From NCBI GenBank assembly GCA_947494975.1, contig CANLXA010000002.1, forward strand, positions 620,001 through 684,000: a DNA stretch of 64,000 nt. The letters are read 5' to 3'. Below are positions 52,776 through 63,226 of the stretch, one piece after another. The first letter of the stretch is position 1; every line of letters begins with the position of its first letter. This stretch comes from an uncultured Roseicyclus sp. (lineage in GTDB: Bacteria; Pseudomonadota; Alphaproteobacteria; Rhodobacterales; Rhodobacteraceae). Position numbers and translations under genes: made by a program. Under the pieces are notes generated by a model. It was not told where the DNA came from, searched no databases, and worked only from the letters and a program-made list of their open reading frames with translations.

Positions 52776-54164
52776 ATGCGATATGTCTCAACGCGCGGCA
52801 CCGCGCCTGTTTTGAGCTTTGAAGAGGCGATGCTGACCGGATTGGCCCGGGATGGCGGCCTTTACGTGCCCTCCGAGATCCCGACGCTGTCGCAGGGCGA
52901 GATCGCGGCAATGGCGGGCCTCAGTTATGAGGAGATCGCGTTCCGGGTGATGCGGCCCTTCATCGGAGATACGTTCGCCGATGCCGAATTTGGCGATCTG
53001 ATCGACAAGGCTTATGCGGGTTTCGGCCACGCTGCCCGCGCGCCGTTGAAGCAGCTTCAACCGAACCATTTCTTGCTGGAACTGTTCCACGGGCCAACCC
53101 TGGCCTTCAAGGATTTCGCCATGCAGCTGATTGGGCAGCTGTTTCAGGCGGCCCTCGCTCGACGGGGTGACCGGGTGACCATCGTGGGTGCGACCTCCGG
53201 CGATACCGGGTCCGCCGCGATGGAGGCGTTTCGCGGCCTCGAAAATGTCGACGTCTTTATCCTGTTCCCCCATGGCCGTGTGTCGGATGTGCAGCGCCGA
53301 CAGATGACGACGGTGACCGAGGATAATGCCCATGCGCTGGCCCTGACGGGCGACTTCGACGATTGCCAGGCCCGCCTGAAGGATATGTTCAACCACTTCG
53401 AGTTCCGCGACCGGGTGAAACTGGCAGGCGTGAACTCGATCAACTGGGCCAGGGTTCTGGCGCAGGTGGTGTACTATTTCAGCGCCGCCGTATGCCTTGG
53501 CGCGCCACATCGACCGGTCTCGTTCTGTGTTCCAACGGGCAATTTCGGAGATATCTTCGCGGGCTACATCGCCAAGCGCATGGGGCTTCCGATTGAGAAG
53601 CTTGTGATTGCAACCAACCAGAACGACATCCTTCACCGGACAATGGTGTCGGGCGGATATACGACCGAAGGCGTGACGCCATCGATCAGCCCCTCGATGG
53701 ACATCCAGGTGTCGTCGAACTTCGAACGGGCGCTCTTTGAGGCCTATGATCGCGACGGCGGCGCCGTGGCACAATTGATGGATCAGCTGAAATCCGATGG
53801 CGGGTTCGGCATCAGCCAGGGGGCCATTGGTCAACTTCGGGAGACCTTTGCCAGCGGGCGGGCATCGGAGGCAGACACCTCCGCCATGATCAAGCGGGCC
53901 CTGCCGGAGATGGGCGAGCTGCTGTGCCCCCATACCGCGGTCGGTGTGCATGTTGCGCAGGATCATCTGGGGTCCACGCCGCTGGTGACGCTTGCAACCG
54001 CCCATCCGGCCAAGTTCCCCGATGCGGTGGAGGCGGCCACGGGCATCCGGCCTGCGCTGCCCGAGCGTATGGGAGATCTGTTTGATCGGCCCGAACGCAT
54101 GCGGCGTGTCGAAAACGATCTGACGGCGATTGAAGCCCTCATTGAAGAAGGCGTATTTGCGTGA
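52776..54164 (+). CDS. thrC: Threonine synthase
   Basis: 462 residues. Converts O-phosphohomoserine to threonine. PLP Lys in GPTLAFKDFAMQLIGQL, GATSGDTGSAAMEAFRG and FCVPTGNFGDIFAGYIAKRM are the family blocks. Ten bases after surf1. The stop overlaps the GTG of the peptidase gene. Confidence 0.96.
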   Translation: MRYVSTRGTAPVLSFEEAMLTGLARDGGLYVPSEIPTLSQGEIAAMAGLSYEEIAFRVMRPFIGDTFADAEFGDLIDKAYAGFGHAARAPLKQLQPNHFLLELFHGPTLAFKDFAMQLIGQLFQAALARRGDRVTIVGATSGDTGSAAMEAFRGLENVDVFILFPHGRVSDVQRRQMTTVTEDNAHALALTGDFDDCQARLKDMFNHFEFRDRVKLAGVNSINWARVLAQVVYYFSAAVCLGAPHRPVSFCVPTGNFGDIFAGYIAKRMGLPIEKLVIATNQNDILHRTMVSGGYTTEGVTPSISPSMDIQVSSNFERALFEAYDRDGGAVAQLMDQLKSDGGFGISQGAIGQLRETFASGRASEADTSAMIKRALPEMGELLCPHTAVGVHVAQDHLGSTPLVTLATAHPAKFPDAVEAATGIRPALPERMGDLFDRPERMRRVENDLTAIEALIEEGVFA

Positions 54165-55423
54165 CGGTTGAAATTCATACCCTGTCCAACGGTCTCAGGA
54201 TCGTCACCGAACATATGCCCGGCCTGCAATCGGCCGCCCTTGGCCTGTGGGTCAGTGCCGGTGGGCGCCATGAGCGAGCGGAGCAGAACGGCATTGCCCA
54301 TTTCCTGGAGCATATGGCGTTCAAGGGGACGCAGCGGCGCTCGGCCTTGCAGATTGCCGAGGAAATCGAAGATGTCGGCGGCTATATCAACGCCTATACC
54401 AGCCGCGAGGTCACGGCCTATTACGCGCGGGTCCTGAAGGAAGATGTGGCTCTGGCACTCGATCTGATCGGGGACATCGTTCTGAACCCCATTTTCGATC
54501 CACGGGAGATCGAGGTGGAACGCGGCGTGATCCTGCAAGAGATCGGCCAGGCCGCCGATACGCCGGACGACATCATCTTCGACTGGCTGCAGGAGATGGC
54601 CTATCCCGAGCAGCCCCTGGGCCGCACCATCCTTGGCCCGGCGGAGCGCGTCCAAAGCTTCGGGCGGAGCGATTTCGATCATTTCGTGGCCGAGCATTAC
54701 GGGCCTGAGCAGTTGATTCTGTCGGCGGCGGGCGCGGTTGACCACGATGAGATTGTGCGTCTGGCCGAAGCCGCTTTCGGGCACCTCACGCCAATGCCGG
54801 GCGCACATCCGCAAGCCGGGCAATTTGCGGGCGGGGAACGGCGCGTGGTGAAAGGGCTGGAGCAGGCCCATTTCACGCTGGCCCTCGAAGCGCCCGGATA
54901 CCGCTCGGACGATATCTACACTGCACAGATTTTTGCGACCGCTTTGGGTGGCGGCATGTCCTCCCGCCTGTTTCAGGAAATCCGCGAGAAACGCGGCCTG
55001 TGCTACACGATCTACAGTCAGGTCGGGAGCTATGACGATACCGGCCTGCTGACCATTTATGCCGGGACAAGTGCCGAGGATTTGCCGGAACTTGTCGGCC
55101 TGACCATCGATGAGTTGCGGCGTTCGGCCGATACTTTGTCGGAGGCCGAACTGGCGCGCGCGCGGGCGCAGATGAAGGCCGGATTGCTGATGGGCCTCGA
55201 ATCGCCCTCCGCCCGTGCGGAGCGTCTGGCGCGGTTGGTGGCGATCTGGAACCGGGTTCCGGCGCTGGACGAAACCGTCGCGCGGATCGATGCCGTGACG
55301 CTTGCGGGATTGCGGGATCACGCCGGGGCGCTGGGGCAGGCGGGCCGGGCCGCCATGGCGCTTTACGGCCCGGTGGAGGCCGCACCGGACCTGACCACAG
55401 TTACGGAGCGGCTCGTCGCCTGA
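54161..55423 (+). CDS. M16-family zinc peptidase
   Basis: 420 residues. The inverted zinc motif HFLEHMAFKGTQRRS with the later Glu in EIEVERGVILQEIGQA belongs to mitochondrial-processing-peptidase-like M16 enzymes. C-terminal substrate domain at about 215-400, with MSSRLFQEIREKRGLCYTIY. Probable peptide turnover. GTG start, overlapping thrC by four bases. Confidence 0.93.
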   Translation: MTVEIHTLSNGLRIVTEHMPGLQSAALGLWVSAGGRHERAEQNGIAHFLEHMAFKGTQRRSALQIAEEIEDVGGYINAYTSREVTAYYARVLKEDVALALDLIGDIVLNPIFDPREIEVERGVILQEIGQAADTPDDIIFDWLQEMAYPEQPLGRTILGPAERVQSFGRSDFDHFVAEHYGPEQLILSAAGAVDHDEIVRLAEAAFGHLTPMPGAHPQAGQFAGGERRVVKGLEQAHFTLALEAPGYRSDDIYTAQIFATALGGGMSSRLFQEIREKRGLCYTIYSQVGSYDDTGLLTIYAGTSAEDLPELVGLTIDELRRSADTLSEAELARARAQMKAGLLMGLESPSARAERLARLVAIWNRVPALDETVARIDAVTLAGLRDHAGALGQAGRAAMALYGPVEAAPDLTTVTERLVA

Positions 55424-56007
55424 TGATTGCGCGTAAACGCAACTTACGATTGGAGTCAGAGCGCCTGACGCTGCGCCTGCCACGCCATGCCGATTTCCGG
55501 CCCTGGTCGGCTTTGCGCCTTCAATCTCGTGATTTCCTGAGCCCGTGGGAGCCACTGTGGGCCGATGATCACCTGACCCGCAAAAGCTTCACGGCCCGCG
55601 TGTATTGGGCACAGCGCGCAGTGGGGCAGGGATCTGCGGTGCCATTCTTCATCTTTCGCCGGGCCGACGACGCCCTTCTGGGCGCCATCACGCTGGACAA
55701 TATCCGCCGTGGGCCAGCGCAATCGGTGACGCTTGGATATTGGATCGGCGTGCCGTTCATCCGCCAGGGCTATATGCGCGAAGCCCTTGATGCCGTGTGC
55801 CATTATTCGTTTCGCGCGCTGGATCTGAGCCGGTTGGAAGCCGCCTGCCTGCCGGAGAATGCGGCCTCTCGCGGGGTGCTCGAGAAGGCCGGGTTCAAGT
55901 ACGAGGGGGTGGCGCAGAGCTATCTGCAGATCAACGGGCGCTGGCGCAACCACGTGCTCTACGCCAATCTGCGCAATGACCGGCGCGGCAAGACGGATGC
56001 CGGGTGA
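55423..56007 (+). CDS. RimJ/RimL-like GNAT acetyltransferase
   Basis: 194 residues, with LESERLTLRLPRHADFRPWS, LGAITLDNIRRGPAQSVTLG and YWIGVPFIRQGYMREAL, the last being the acetyl-CoA contact. FKYEGVAQSYLQINGRWRNH is typical of RimJ (ribosomal protein S5 N-acetyltransferase). The ATG overlaps the peptidase stop by one base. Confidence 0.9.
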   Translation: MIARKRNLRLESERLTLRLPRHADFRPWSALRLQSRDFLSPWEPLWADDHLTRKSFTARVYWAQRAVGQGSAVPFFIFRRADDALLGAITLDNIRRGPAQSVTLGYWIGVPFIRQGYMREALDAVCHYSFRALDLSRLEAACLPENAASRGVLEKAGFKYEGVAQSYLQINGRWRNHVLYANLRNDRRGKTDAG

Positions 56008-56038
56008 CGACCAGCCTCCTGCGCGCTAGGTCTGGCGG

Positions 56039-57430
56039 ATGGACATTCTTCAAAAACTAGAGGCGGCCCTCCCCATAGGTGCCATCCGTGATGCCGAGGC
56101 GGGGTATCTGGAAGAGCCGCGCGGCCGATGGCAGGGGCAGGCGCTGGCGGTTGTGGCGCCATCCGACGTGGCGCAGGTGTCCACCGTTTTGCGCCTCTCC
56201 AACGAGACTGGAACACCAATTGTCCCCTATGGCGGTGGCACTGGATTGGTCGGCGGACAGATCAAGCACGGTGGAAAAGCCCCTATCTTGTTGAGCCTGG
56301 AGCGGATGAATGCGGTTCGCGCCCTCGATGCGGAAGCCGGGACACTGACGGTGGAGGCGGGCGCAATCCTGCACGACGTGCATGAGGTGGCGGAGGCGGA
56401 GGGATGGATCTTTCCGCTGACACTGGCGTCCCAGGGCACGGCCCGGATTGGTGGATTACTGGCGACCAATGCGGGCGGGGTGAATGTGATCCGTTATGGC
56501 AATGCCCGCGATCTGGTGCTTGGGATCGAGGCGGTGCTGGCCGACGGCACGGTGATCGAAGCTCTCTCACCCCTGCGCAAGAACAATATGGGCTATGATC
56601 TGCGACATCTTCTGATCGGGTCGGAGGGGACGCTGGGTGTGATCACAGCCGCGTCTTTGCGTTTGTTTCCAAAGCTTTCCGCCGTTGGTGCGGCTCTGAT
56701 GGTGGTGCCGACCCCGGACGCGGCGCTTGGCCTTTTGCGGCTCGCGCAGGCGCGGATCGGCGAGGGGATATCGGCTTTTGAGCTGATCGGACGGATGGGG
56801 TTCGAATTTCTGAGGGAGGTCGGGCCGGAGGTGCGGATGCCGTTTGAGAACGCGCCGGACTGGTCCTGTCTGATCGATCTGGGCCTGAGCCACGGCGCAC
56901 CGGAGGCCGCCCTTGAGGCCCTGTTTTCGGAGGCCTACGAGGCGGGGTTCGTCACCGACGGTGTCGTGGCGCAGTCCGAAGCACAACGGCGCGATCTATG
57001 GGCGATCCGCGAGAACATTCCCCAGGCCAATCGCCGGATCGGGTCGGTCTCGTCCCATGACATATCCGTGCCTGTGGCCAAGATTCCCGCTTTCATCGCC
57101 GAAGCGCCCCGGCGGATCGCGGAGATAAACACGTTTCGGATCAATTGCTTCGGGCATCTGGGCGATGGGAATCTGCATTACAACGTGTTCCCTGAGAAGG
57201 GCCGGTCGCGGGCCGATCACGAGGCGGAACGGGCGGCGATCAAGACCTGCGTGCACGATCTGGTCCATGACATGGGCGGATCAATCTCGGCCGAACACGG
57301 CATCGGGCGGCTGAAAGTCGGCGATCTGGAGCGCTATGGAGATCCCGGCAAACTGGCCGCGATGCGCGCCATCAAGATGGCGCTGGACCCGAATGGCATC
57401 CTCAATCCGGGCGCTGTTTTGCGGGAATAG
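56039..57430 (+). CDS. FAD-linked oxidase of the GlcD / D-2-hydroxyacid dehydrogenase type
   Basis: 463 residues, PCMH-type FAD domain (about 35-215) with PIVPYGGGTGLVGGQIKHGG and GSEGTLGVITAASLRLFPK. The C-terminal FAD-oxidase domain carries the substrate motifs FGHLGDGNLHYNVF and SAEHGIGRLKVGDLERYG. D-lactate, glycolate or D-2-hydroxyglutarate are possible substrates. glcE and glcF are not alongside, which favours a single-chain enzyme. Confidence 0.88.
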   Translation: MDILQKLEAALPIGAIRDAEAGYLEEPRGRWQGQALAVVAPSDVAQVSTVLRLSNETGTPIVPYGGGTGLVGGQIKHGGKAPILLSLERMNAVRALDAEAGTLTVEAGAILHDVHEVAEAEGWIFPLTLASQGTARIGGLLATNAGGVNVIRYGNARDLVLGIEAVLADGTVIEALSPLRKNNMGYDLRHLLIGSEGTLGVITAASLRLFPKLSAVGAALMVVPTPDAALGLLRLAQARIGEGISAFELIGRMGFEFLREVGPEVRMPFENAPDWSCLIDLGLSHGAPEAALEALFSEAYEAGFVTDGVVAQSEAQRRDLWAIRENIPQANRRIGSVSSHDISVPVAKIPAFIAEAPRRIAEINTFRINCFGHLGDGNLHYNVFPEKGRSRADHEAERAAIKTCVHDLVHDMGGSISAEHGIGRLKVGDLERYGDPGKLAAMRAIKMALDPNGILNPGAVLRE

Positions 57431-57444
57431 GCCGATATAGAACC

Positions 57445-57474
57445 GGTATATCTGTGGTATATCTCCGGTATATA
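57445..57474. repeat. Three GGTATAT direct repeats with 11-bp period
   Basis: GGTATATC at 57445 and 57456, and GGTATATA at 57467, give exactly 11-base spacing in an AT-rich patch between the convergent glcD-like gene and metG. There is no nearby start codon to regulate; could be a protein-binding array, or chance. Confidence 0.6.
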
Positions 57475-57521
57475 CGCGATCCACGCACAGAACGCCGCAA
57501 ATTCGGGATGACGGTGCGCGC

Positions 57522-59297
57522 CTAAACCCGCACACCCGAGAATCGCGTGGCCCAGGTGGCCCGGTCCTCATCCGCGATCTTGGCAAAGAGCACCTCCGGC
57601 ACCGCGAAGGGCTGGCCGGCGGGAAGGCGCGAGAGGGCGCTTGCCGCGTCGGATGGCCAGTCGAGATCCGTGCCCATCGCCTCGGCCATGGTCGCGGCGG
57701 CGTCGGGAATGAAGGGCGCCGACAGCGCCGCGTAGAACGGGATCAGATTAAGCGCAAACCGGGTGATCGCAGCGGCGCGGTCGGGATCTTCCTTGAAGGC
57801 GGTCCACGGCGCGGCGGATTGCAGGTACTCGTTTCCGGCGACCCAAATGGCGCGCAGCTCGGCCGCGGCCTTGCGGATGTCGATGGCATCCATGTGGGAT
57901 TGATAGGCGGTCAGCCGGGTCTGCAGGTTCGCGATCAGCGCCTGTTCCTGTTCGCCGTATTCGCCCGTTTCGGGCACCGCCTCTCCAAACTTGGAGCGGC
58001 AGAATTTGGTGATCCTGCTGACAAAGTTGCCAAGCACATCGGCAAGGTCCTTGTTCACATCCTGCTGGAACGCCTCCCACGTGAATTCGCTATCGGAGGT
58101 TTCCGGCGCGTGCGAGAGGAGCCACCAGCGCCAATAATCCGGCGGCAGGATTTCGAGCGCCTGATCCATGAAGACGCCACGGCCCTGCGAGGTGGAAAAC
58201 TGGCCGCCATCGTAGTTCAGGTAGTTGAACGACTTGATGTAGTCGACCAACTTCCACGGTTCGCCTGATCCGAGGATCGTGGCGGGGAACGACAGGGTGT
58301 GGAACGGCACATTATCCTTGCCCATGAATTGCACATATCGGACGTCATCTGCGCCCTTATCCACACGCCACCATCGCTCCCAATCAGAAATGACACCTTT
58401 CTCCACAGCCTCAGCCGCGCAGGCGATATATTCGATCGGGGCGTCGAACCAGACGTAGAACACCTTGCCTTCCATGCCCGGCCAGTCGTCGTCACCACGC
58501 TTGACGGGAATGCCCCATTCCAGATCGCGGGTGATCCCTCGATCCTGCAAGCCGTCACCATCATCAAGCCATTTCAAGGCAATCGATACAGTCAGCAATG
58601 GCCATTGGTGCCGGATCATATCTACGGGTTCGCCGACTGGGCCGGGTACGATGGCCCCTTTCGGGGATCGTTCAGTTTTGGACATGATCCACGTCCTGAG
58701 TTCGTTCCGCAGCTGCGACTGGCGCAGGTAGAGGTGTCGGGTTTCACGGACCTCCAGATCGGTGGAGCCGGAAATGGCCGAGCGCGGCTCGATCAGATCG
58801 GTCGGGTCGAGCTGCTTCGTGCAATTCTCGCATTGATCGCCCCGCGCCTTGTCATATCCGCAATTGGGGCAGGTGCCTTCGATGTAGCGGTCCGGCAGGA
58901 AGCGGCCATCGGCGTTGGAATAGACCTGTTTTTCGGACACTTCGGTGATCAGGCCCGCATCGGCGAGACGGCCCGCGAAATGCTGGGTCAGCTTGTGGTT
59001 CTGCGGCGAGGAGGAGCGGCCGAAATGGTCGAAGCTGAGGCGGAAGCCCTTCGCCAGCTCGGCCTGAACCGCCCACATCTCGGCGCAGTATTCGGCCACG
59101 GGCTTGCCTGCCTTGGCGGCGGCAAGTTCCGCCGGAGTGCCGTGTTCGTCGGTGGCGCAGAGGAACAGCACCTCGTGCCCGCGTGCGCGCAGGTAGCGGG
59201 CGTAGAGATCGGCGGGCAATTGGCTGCCCACCAGGTTGCCCAGGTGTTTGATCCCGTTGATATAGGGGATGGCGCTGGTGATAAGCGTGCGGGTCAT
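57522..59297 (-). CDS. metG: Methionine-tRNA ligase
   Basis: 591 residues. [20 protein letters not shown] has the class I HIGH-like motif (HLGN). A zinc knuckle [17 protein letters not shown] follows. The signature loop reads [20 protein letters not shown], in place of KMSKS. The anticodon domain is at the C-terminus (about 430-560). No tRNA-binding C-terminal EMAPII domain is present, as is usual for this length. Confidence 0.93.
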   Translation of the reverse strand: MTRTLITSAIPYINGIKHLGNLVGSQLPADLYARYLRARGHEVLFLCATDEHGTPAELAAAKAGKPVAEYCAEMWAVQAELAKGFRLSFDHFGRSSSPQNHKLTQHFAGRLADAGLITEVSEKQVYSNADGRFLPDRYIEGTCPNCGYDKARGDQCENCTKQLDPTDLIEPRSAISGSTDLEVRETRHLYLRQSQLRNELRTWIMSKTERSPKGAIVPGPVGEPVDMIRHQWPLLTVSIALKWLDDGDGLQDRGITRDLEWGIPVKRGDDDWPGMEGKVFYVWFDAPIEYIACAAEAVEKGVISDWERWWRVDKGADDVRYVQFMGKDNVPFHTLSFPATILGSGEPWKLVDYIKSFNYLNYDGGQFSTSQGRGVFMDQALEILPPDYWRWWLLSHAPETSDSEFTWEAFQQDVNKDLADVLGNFVSRITKFCRSKFGEAVPETGEYGEQEQALIANLQTRLTAYQSHMDAIDIRKAAAELRAIWVAGNEYLQSAAPWTAFKEDPDRAAAITRFALNLIPFYAALSAPFIPDAAATMAEAMGTDLDWPSDAASALSRLPAGQPFAVPEVLFAKIADEDRATWATRFSGVRV

Positions 59298-59364
59298 GGA
59301 GCGGGCTTTCGGCGGCGATTTGTCCGGCCTGCTTTACCGCCGCGTGTCGTGCAAGGCCAGCGGG

Positions 59365-60603
59365 TTAGCGCATGGCCGCAGAAATTGCCCGCCCAAGCCC
59401 GGTATCGGTGGCCGACACACAGGCACCTGACCAATTGGCAGAGAACACGACGCCGTCGCCGCGCGCGTGAAAATACGCCCCGAGATTCGGGCCGCCGCCG
59501 TGGCAGAACCGTCCGGCATGGGAGATGTCGGCGGCTTGCCCGGAGCCATGGATCACGTAGCCAAGCGCATAATGGTCGTGCATCGGGCGTTCGGCCGGAG
59601 TGTCGACGGCGGGATTTCCGGTGGTGAACCAGTGTTGGGCAAGGCGGGCATAGGCCTCGGCCGACAATTCCCACCCGCCATAGGCCGAGCGGGAGCCCAT
59701 TTGCCCGTGGATTTCGGCATCGATGATGCCGGCTGGCGTGATGACGCGATCCATGCAGGCCTCGGCGTAGGATTGGCCGGTGAGCGCCTCGATCACAACG
59801 CCAAGAACCGCGTAGTTCGTGTTGTTGTAGAAAAAGCGGCGGGGCGTGCCTTGCATGTTCTCCTCGCGCAGGGCCTCGGACGCGATGCGTCGGTGCAGCC
59901 CAAGCGCGCCGTGCAGATCGCTGCCCATGGTGCCCTGGGTCAGATCCGGGGCGAGGCCGGACGTGTGCGTGACGAGTGATGCGAGGGTGAGGTGCTCGTT
60001 CCAGGATTGCGGCGTGACGCGCACGGCAGACATTTGGGGCGCGATCTCCCCCAGCCGCGTATACCAGCCAAGTCCTTGTTCCTGCAGCACGATATCGAGG
60101 CAGATGCCGGTGATCGCCTTGGACAGGCTGGCCACGGGAACGGGCGTTGCGGTGTCGCGCCCGATGGCCAAGCGGTGCATCGCGCCGTCCGGCATCAGGA
60201 CAACCATGGCGCCTTCGGTCAGGGCGTTGTCGGCCATCCAGCCCCGCCACTCGGCCTCAAGCGTTTGGGTCAGATCGCTTGCAATGGGGCGATCGAGAGG
60301 AAGCGTGATATCTGCGGGCGCGTCGGGTGACGTGCTGGCCGGGATGGGCGCCCCGATTGGTACGGCGCCCGGCGCGGTAACCGGTGTCTGGCGTGGGGTT
60401 CCGTTGGAGCCCATCATGGTGAAGACGAGATCGCGCAGGACCGAGACGGTGCTGATCTCCGGCTGGGCGTCGGGCGCGTCGGATGCGAGCTGGATCGCGT
60501 CAGCCTGGCCCGGCCCATCGCTGCGCGGAACCAGAAGGGCGGCCAGCGCCAACAGGAAGGCGCCGCCAATGACGACGTAGAACAGGCGTTGAAGAAAGAT
60601 CAT
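59365..60603 (-). CDS. Serine beta-lactamase-like hydrolase (class C fold)
   Basis: 412 residues with an N-terminal hydrophobic anchor (LFYVVIGGAFLLALAALLV). The catalytic motifs are SxxK in PVASLSKAITGIC, YxN in FYNNTNYAVLGVVIEALTG, and HGSGQ near the C-terminus in place of KTG. These fit DD-peptidase, esterase or lactamase members; resistance cannot be claimed. The first 100 residues are Pro/Ala-rich. Confidence 0.85.
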   Translation of the reverse strand: MIFLQRLFYVVIGGAFLLALAALLVPRSDGPGQADAIQLASDAPDAQPEISTVSVLRDLVFTMMGSNGTPRQTPVTAPGAVPIGAPIPASTSPDAPADITLPLDRPIASDLTQTLEAEWRGWMADNALTEGAMVVLMPDGAMHRLAIGRDTATPVPVASLSKAITGICLDIVLQEQGLGWYTRLGEIAPQMSAVRVTPQSWNEHLTLASLVTHTSGLAPDLTQGTMGSDLHGALGLHRRIASEALREENMQGTPRRFFYNNTNYAVLGVVIEALTGQSYAEACMDRVITPAGIIDAEIHGQMGSRSAYGGWELSAEAYARLAQHWFTTGNPAVDTPAERPMHDHYALGYVIHGSGQAADISHAGRFCHGGGPNLGAYFHARGDGVVFSANWSGACVSATDTGLGRAISAAMR

Positions 60604-60706
60604 GTGAACGGCTCGGCCCCGGTCTCCTTGTTGCGCGGGATTTGACCCGGTGAAGGCGGCAGGAATACGACCGGTTCTTGGAATTTCGGGGAACGTGGCG
60701 CGTCAG

Positions 60707-61945
60707 CTAGTCGTCGTCCTTGCGGTCGGCATCGGTGCCGCGGCGAAAGATGCGGCCCACCAGGAACGACGTGCGGGGGATCCAGATATAGGGTTGGATC
60801 GTCCCGGACGACGCGCGGCGGCGCATGCGCACAAGGCCGAAGAGGATCAGGGCCAGATGGGCGAGGGAGATGAAGTAGAACAGGGCGGCCGGGCCGAAGG
60901 CGGTGATGAGGCCGGAGGTGGCGAGCGGGGCGACGATGGCCCCGCAGGCGAAGAAGAACATCAGCGCGGCGGACAATTCGATGCGCTGGTGATCCTCGGC
61001 CCAGTCATGGGCATGGGCGGCGGAGATGGAATAGATCGGGAAGGTTGTCGCCCCGAAGAGGAAGGCCGCGGAGAAGATCCCGGCCTCCCCCAGGCCCGGC
61101 ACCGCGATGGTGACGGCGCAGGACAGGATCGAGGCACCGGAAAAGCCGATCAGGACCCAGCGCCGGTCGAACCGGTCGGCCAGCAGGCCCGCAGGCCATT
61201 GTGCCAGCGCGCCGCCAAGCACGAAGGCCGCCAGAAAGAGGCCGATTTCGTTGGCCGCGAGGCCCACTTCCGTGCCGTAGAGCGGGCCTGTCATCCGAAG
61301 CGACGCGCCTGAGACGCCGGAGACCACGACGCCGCCCACGGCCAGCGGTGAGAGGCGCCAGGCCAGACGCGGGCGCAGGCGCGGTGTGCCATGGCTTTCA
61401 GGCTGTTTCAGACGGGTGAGCGTGAGGGGCAATAGCGCCGCGCAACACAGCATCGCCAGCAGATTGTAGGAGACGTAAGAGGCGGGCGCGAGAAACCCGA
61501 TCATGAATTGTGCCACCAATTGCCCGCCCGTGTCGACCATGCGGTAGACCCCCATGGTGCGGCCCCGGTTCTCGTTCGTGGCCTTGGCCTGCAACCACGC
61601 CTCGATCACGGTGAAACAACCCGCAATGCAAAGCCCCGTGGCCACCCGCATGGCGGCCCAGGCATAGGGGTTGATCACCACCATATGTGCCAGCAGGCCA
61701 ATCGCGCCCATGGCGGTAAAGACGGCGAATGCGCGCGAATGGCCAACACCGCCCATCAGGCGCGGCGCCCACCAGCAGCCGATGAAAAATCCGAAGAAAT
61801 GCGCCGAGCCCAGAAGGCCGATCTGGCCGTTGGTGAAGCCCAGTACAGTGCCCGACAGGACGTCGAGCGGCCCCACGCCGCTGGTGGAGAATTGCAGCAG
61901 CAGCACCGAGATGAACAGCGCTGCAAATGAGACGAGGAGACGCAT
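60707..61945 (-). CDS. MFS transporter (YcaD-like)
   Basis: 412 residues with twelve hydrophobic segments. Motif-A-like VLGFTNGQIGLLGSAHFFGF and the partner AQWPAGLLADRFDRRWVLIG suggest a secondary transporter. The C-terminus (LVRMRRRASSGTIQPYIWIP) is cytosolic. I chose the ATG at 61945. Substrate unknown. Divergent from the aldo/keto reductase. Confidence 0.88.
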   Translation of the reverse strand: MRLLVSFAALFISVLLLQFSTSGVGPLDVLSGTVLGFTNGQIGLLGSAHFFGFFIGCWWAPRLMGGVGHSRAFAVFTAMGAIGLLAHMVVINPYAWAAMRVATGLCIAGCFTVIEAWLQAKATNENRGRTMGVYRMVDTGGQLVAQFMIGFLAPASYVSYNLLAMLCCAALLPLTLTRLKQPESHGTPRLRPRLAWRLSPLAVGGVVVSGVSGASLRMTGPLYGTEVGLAANEIGLFLAAFVLGGALAQWPAGLLADRFDRRWVLIGFSGASILSCAVTIAVPGLGEAGIFSAAFLFGATTFPIYSISAAHAHDWAEDHQRIELSAALMFFFACGAIVAPLATSGLITAFGPAALFYFISLAHLALILFGLVRMRRRASSGTIQPYIWIPRTSFLVGRIFRRGTDADRKDDD

Positions 61946-62178
61946 GGCTGGGCCAGCCCGGGTTTGGATGGGTCGGGTTTGGGCCGCGCACCGGACAATC
62001 GCAAGCTCAATCGCGCCATGCCGGTGTCGGATATGGGTCGGCGGAGCGGCGACGGGCCGGTTCCGGGATATCGGCACGCGCAACGCCCACCGGAGCGATC
62101 AGGGCCCCCCACCGCCTTGCACGCGGACCAAACGCCGCTAGTTTGCGCGGCTCAGGCTCCGCGAAAAGGACATCGCCC

Positions 62179-63222
62179 ATGCGTTCCATCCCCCTCGGCT
62201 CCTCCGGCGAGACGATCACCGATTACTGCCTGGGTACGATGACGTGGGGGACCCAGACGTCGGAGGCCGACGCCCACCGGCAGATGGATATGGCGCTTGC
62301 GGCGGGGATCGACGTGGTCGACACGGCAGAGATGTATCCCGTCAATCCGGTGAAGGCGGAAACGGTCGGCCAAACCGAAACGATCATCGGCAATTGGAAC
62401 GGCGCCAATCCGGGACGTCGTGGCGAGTACAAGCTCGCCACCAAGATTTCCGGCCTGAACGACGCCTTTGTGCGCCCGGGCCAACCGATCACCGGGGCGA
62501 CCTTCGCCGAGGCGCTTGATGGATCGCTGCGGCGGTTGCAGACGGATTACGTCGATCTCTACCAACTGCACTGGCCCAATCGCGGATCCTACATGTTCCG
62601 GCAGCATTGGACCTATGCGCCCAAGGCCGACCGCGCGGCGATCATCGCGAACATGCGCGATGTGCTGGAGGCCGCGGCGGCGGCGCGAAAGGCCGGAAAA
62701 ATCAGGCATTTCGCGCTCTCCAACGAAAGTGCGTGGGGCACTGCGAACTGGTTGCGGCTGGCAGAGGACCACGATTTGCCGAGGGTGCAGACGATCCAGA
62801 ACGAATATTCGCTCCTGTGCCGGATGTATGACACCGATCTTGCGGAACTGGCGGTGCAGGAAGGTGTGACCTTGCTGGCGTTCTCCCCGATGGCGGCGGG
62901 GCTTCTGACCGGTAAGTATCAGGCCGGTGCCGTGCCCGATGGCAGCCGCATGTCCCTGACGCCGGATCTGGGCGGCCGCAAGACCGCGCGCGCGTTCGAG
63001 GCGGTGGCGGCCTATCTGAGGGTGGCGCGAAGGCATGGGCTGGACCCGGTGCACATGGCGCTGGCCTTTACCGTGCAGCGGCCCTTTGCGGTCTCCACCA
63101 TCTTCGGGGCGACGACCCGTGACCAGCTTCAGCACATCCTTGATGGGCGCGATACCGTCCTGAGCGATGAGGTTCTGGCGGATCTCGATGAGGTCCACCA
63201 GGCCCATCCGCTGCCCTATTGA
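62179..63222 (+). CDS. Aldo/keto reductase (Tas-like)
   Basis: 347 residues, TIM-barrel NADPH oxidoreductase of the Tas/YajO group. Catalytic Asp and Tyr are in DVVDTAEMYPVNP, the Lys is in LATKISGLND, and the His in DLYQLHWPNRG. The cofactor-binding end includes VSTIFGATTRDQLQHI. I chose the ATG at 62179. Probably read on to the next gene after four bases. Confidence 0.92.
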   Translation: MRSIPLGSSGETITDYCLGTMTWGTQTSEADAHRQMDMALAAGIDVVDTAEMYPVNPVKAETVGQTETIIGNWNGANPGRRGEYKLATKISGLNDAFVRPGQPITGATFAEALDGSLRRLQTDYVDLYQLHWPNRGSYMFRQHWTYAPKADRAAIIANMRDVLEAAAAARKAGKIRHFALSNESAWGTANWLRLAEDHDLPRVQTIQNEYSLLCRMYDTDLAELAVQEGVTLLAFSPMAAGLLTGKYQAGAVPDGSRMSLTPDLGGRKTARAFEAVAAYLRVARRHGLDPVHMALAFTVQRPFAVSTIFGATTRDQLQHILDGRDTVLSDEVLADLDEVHQAHPLPY

Positions 63223-63226
63223 ACCG

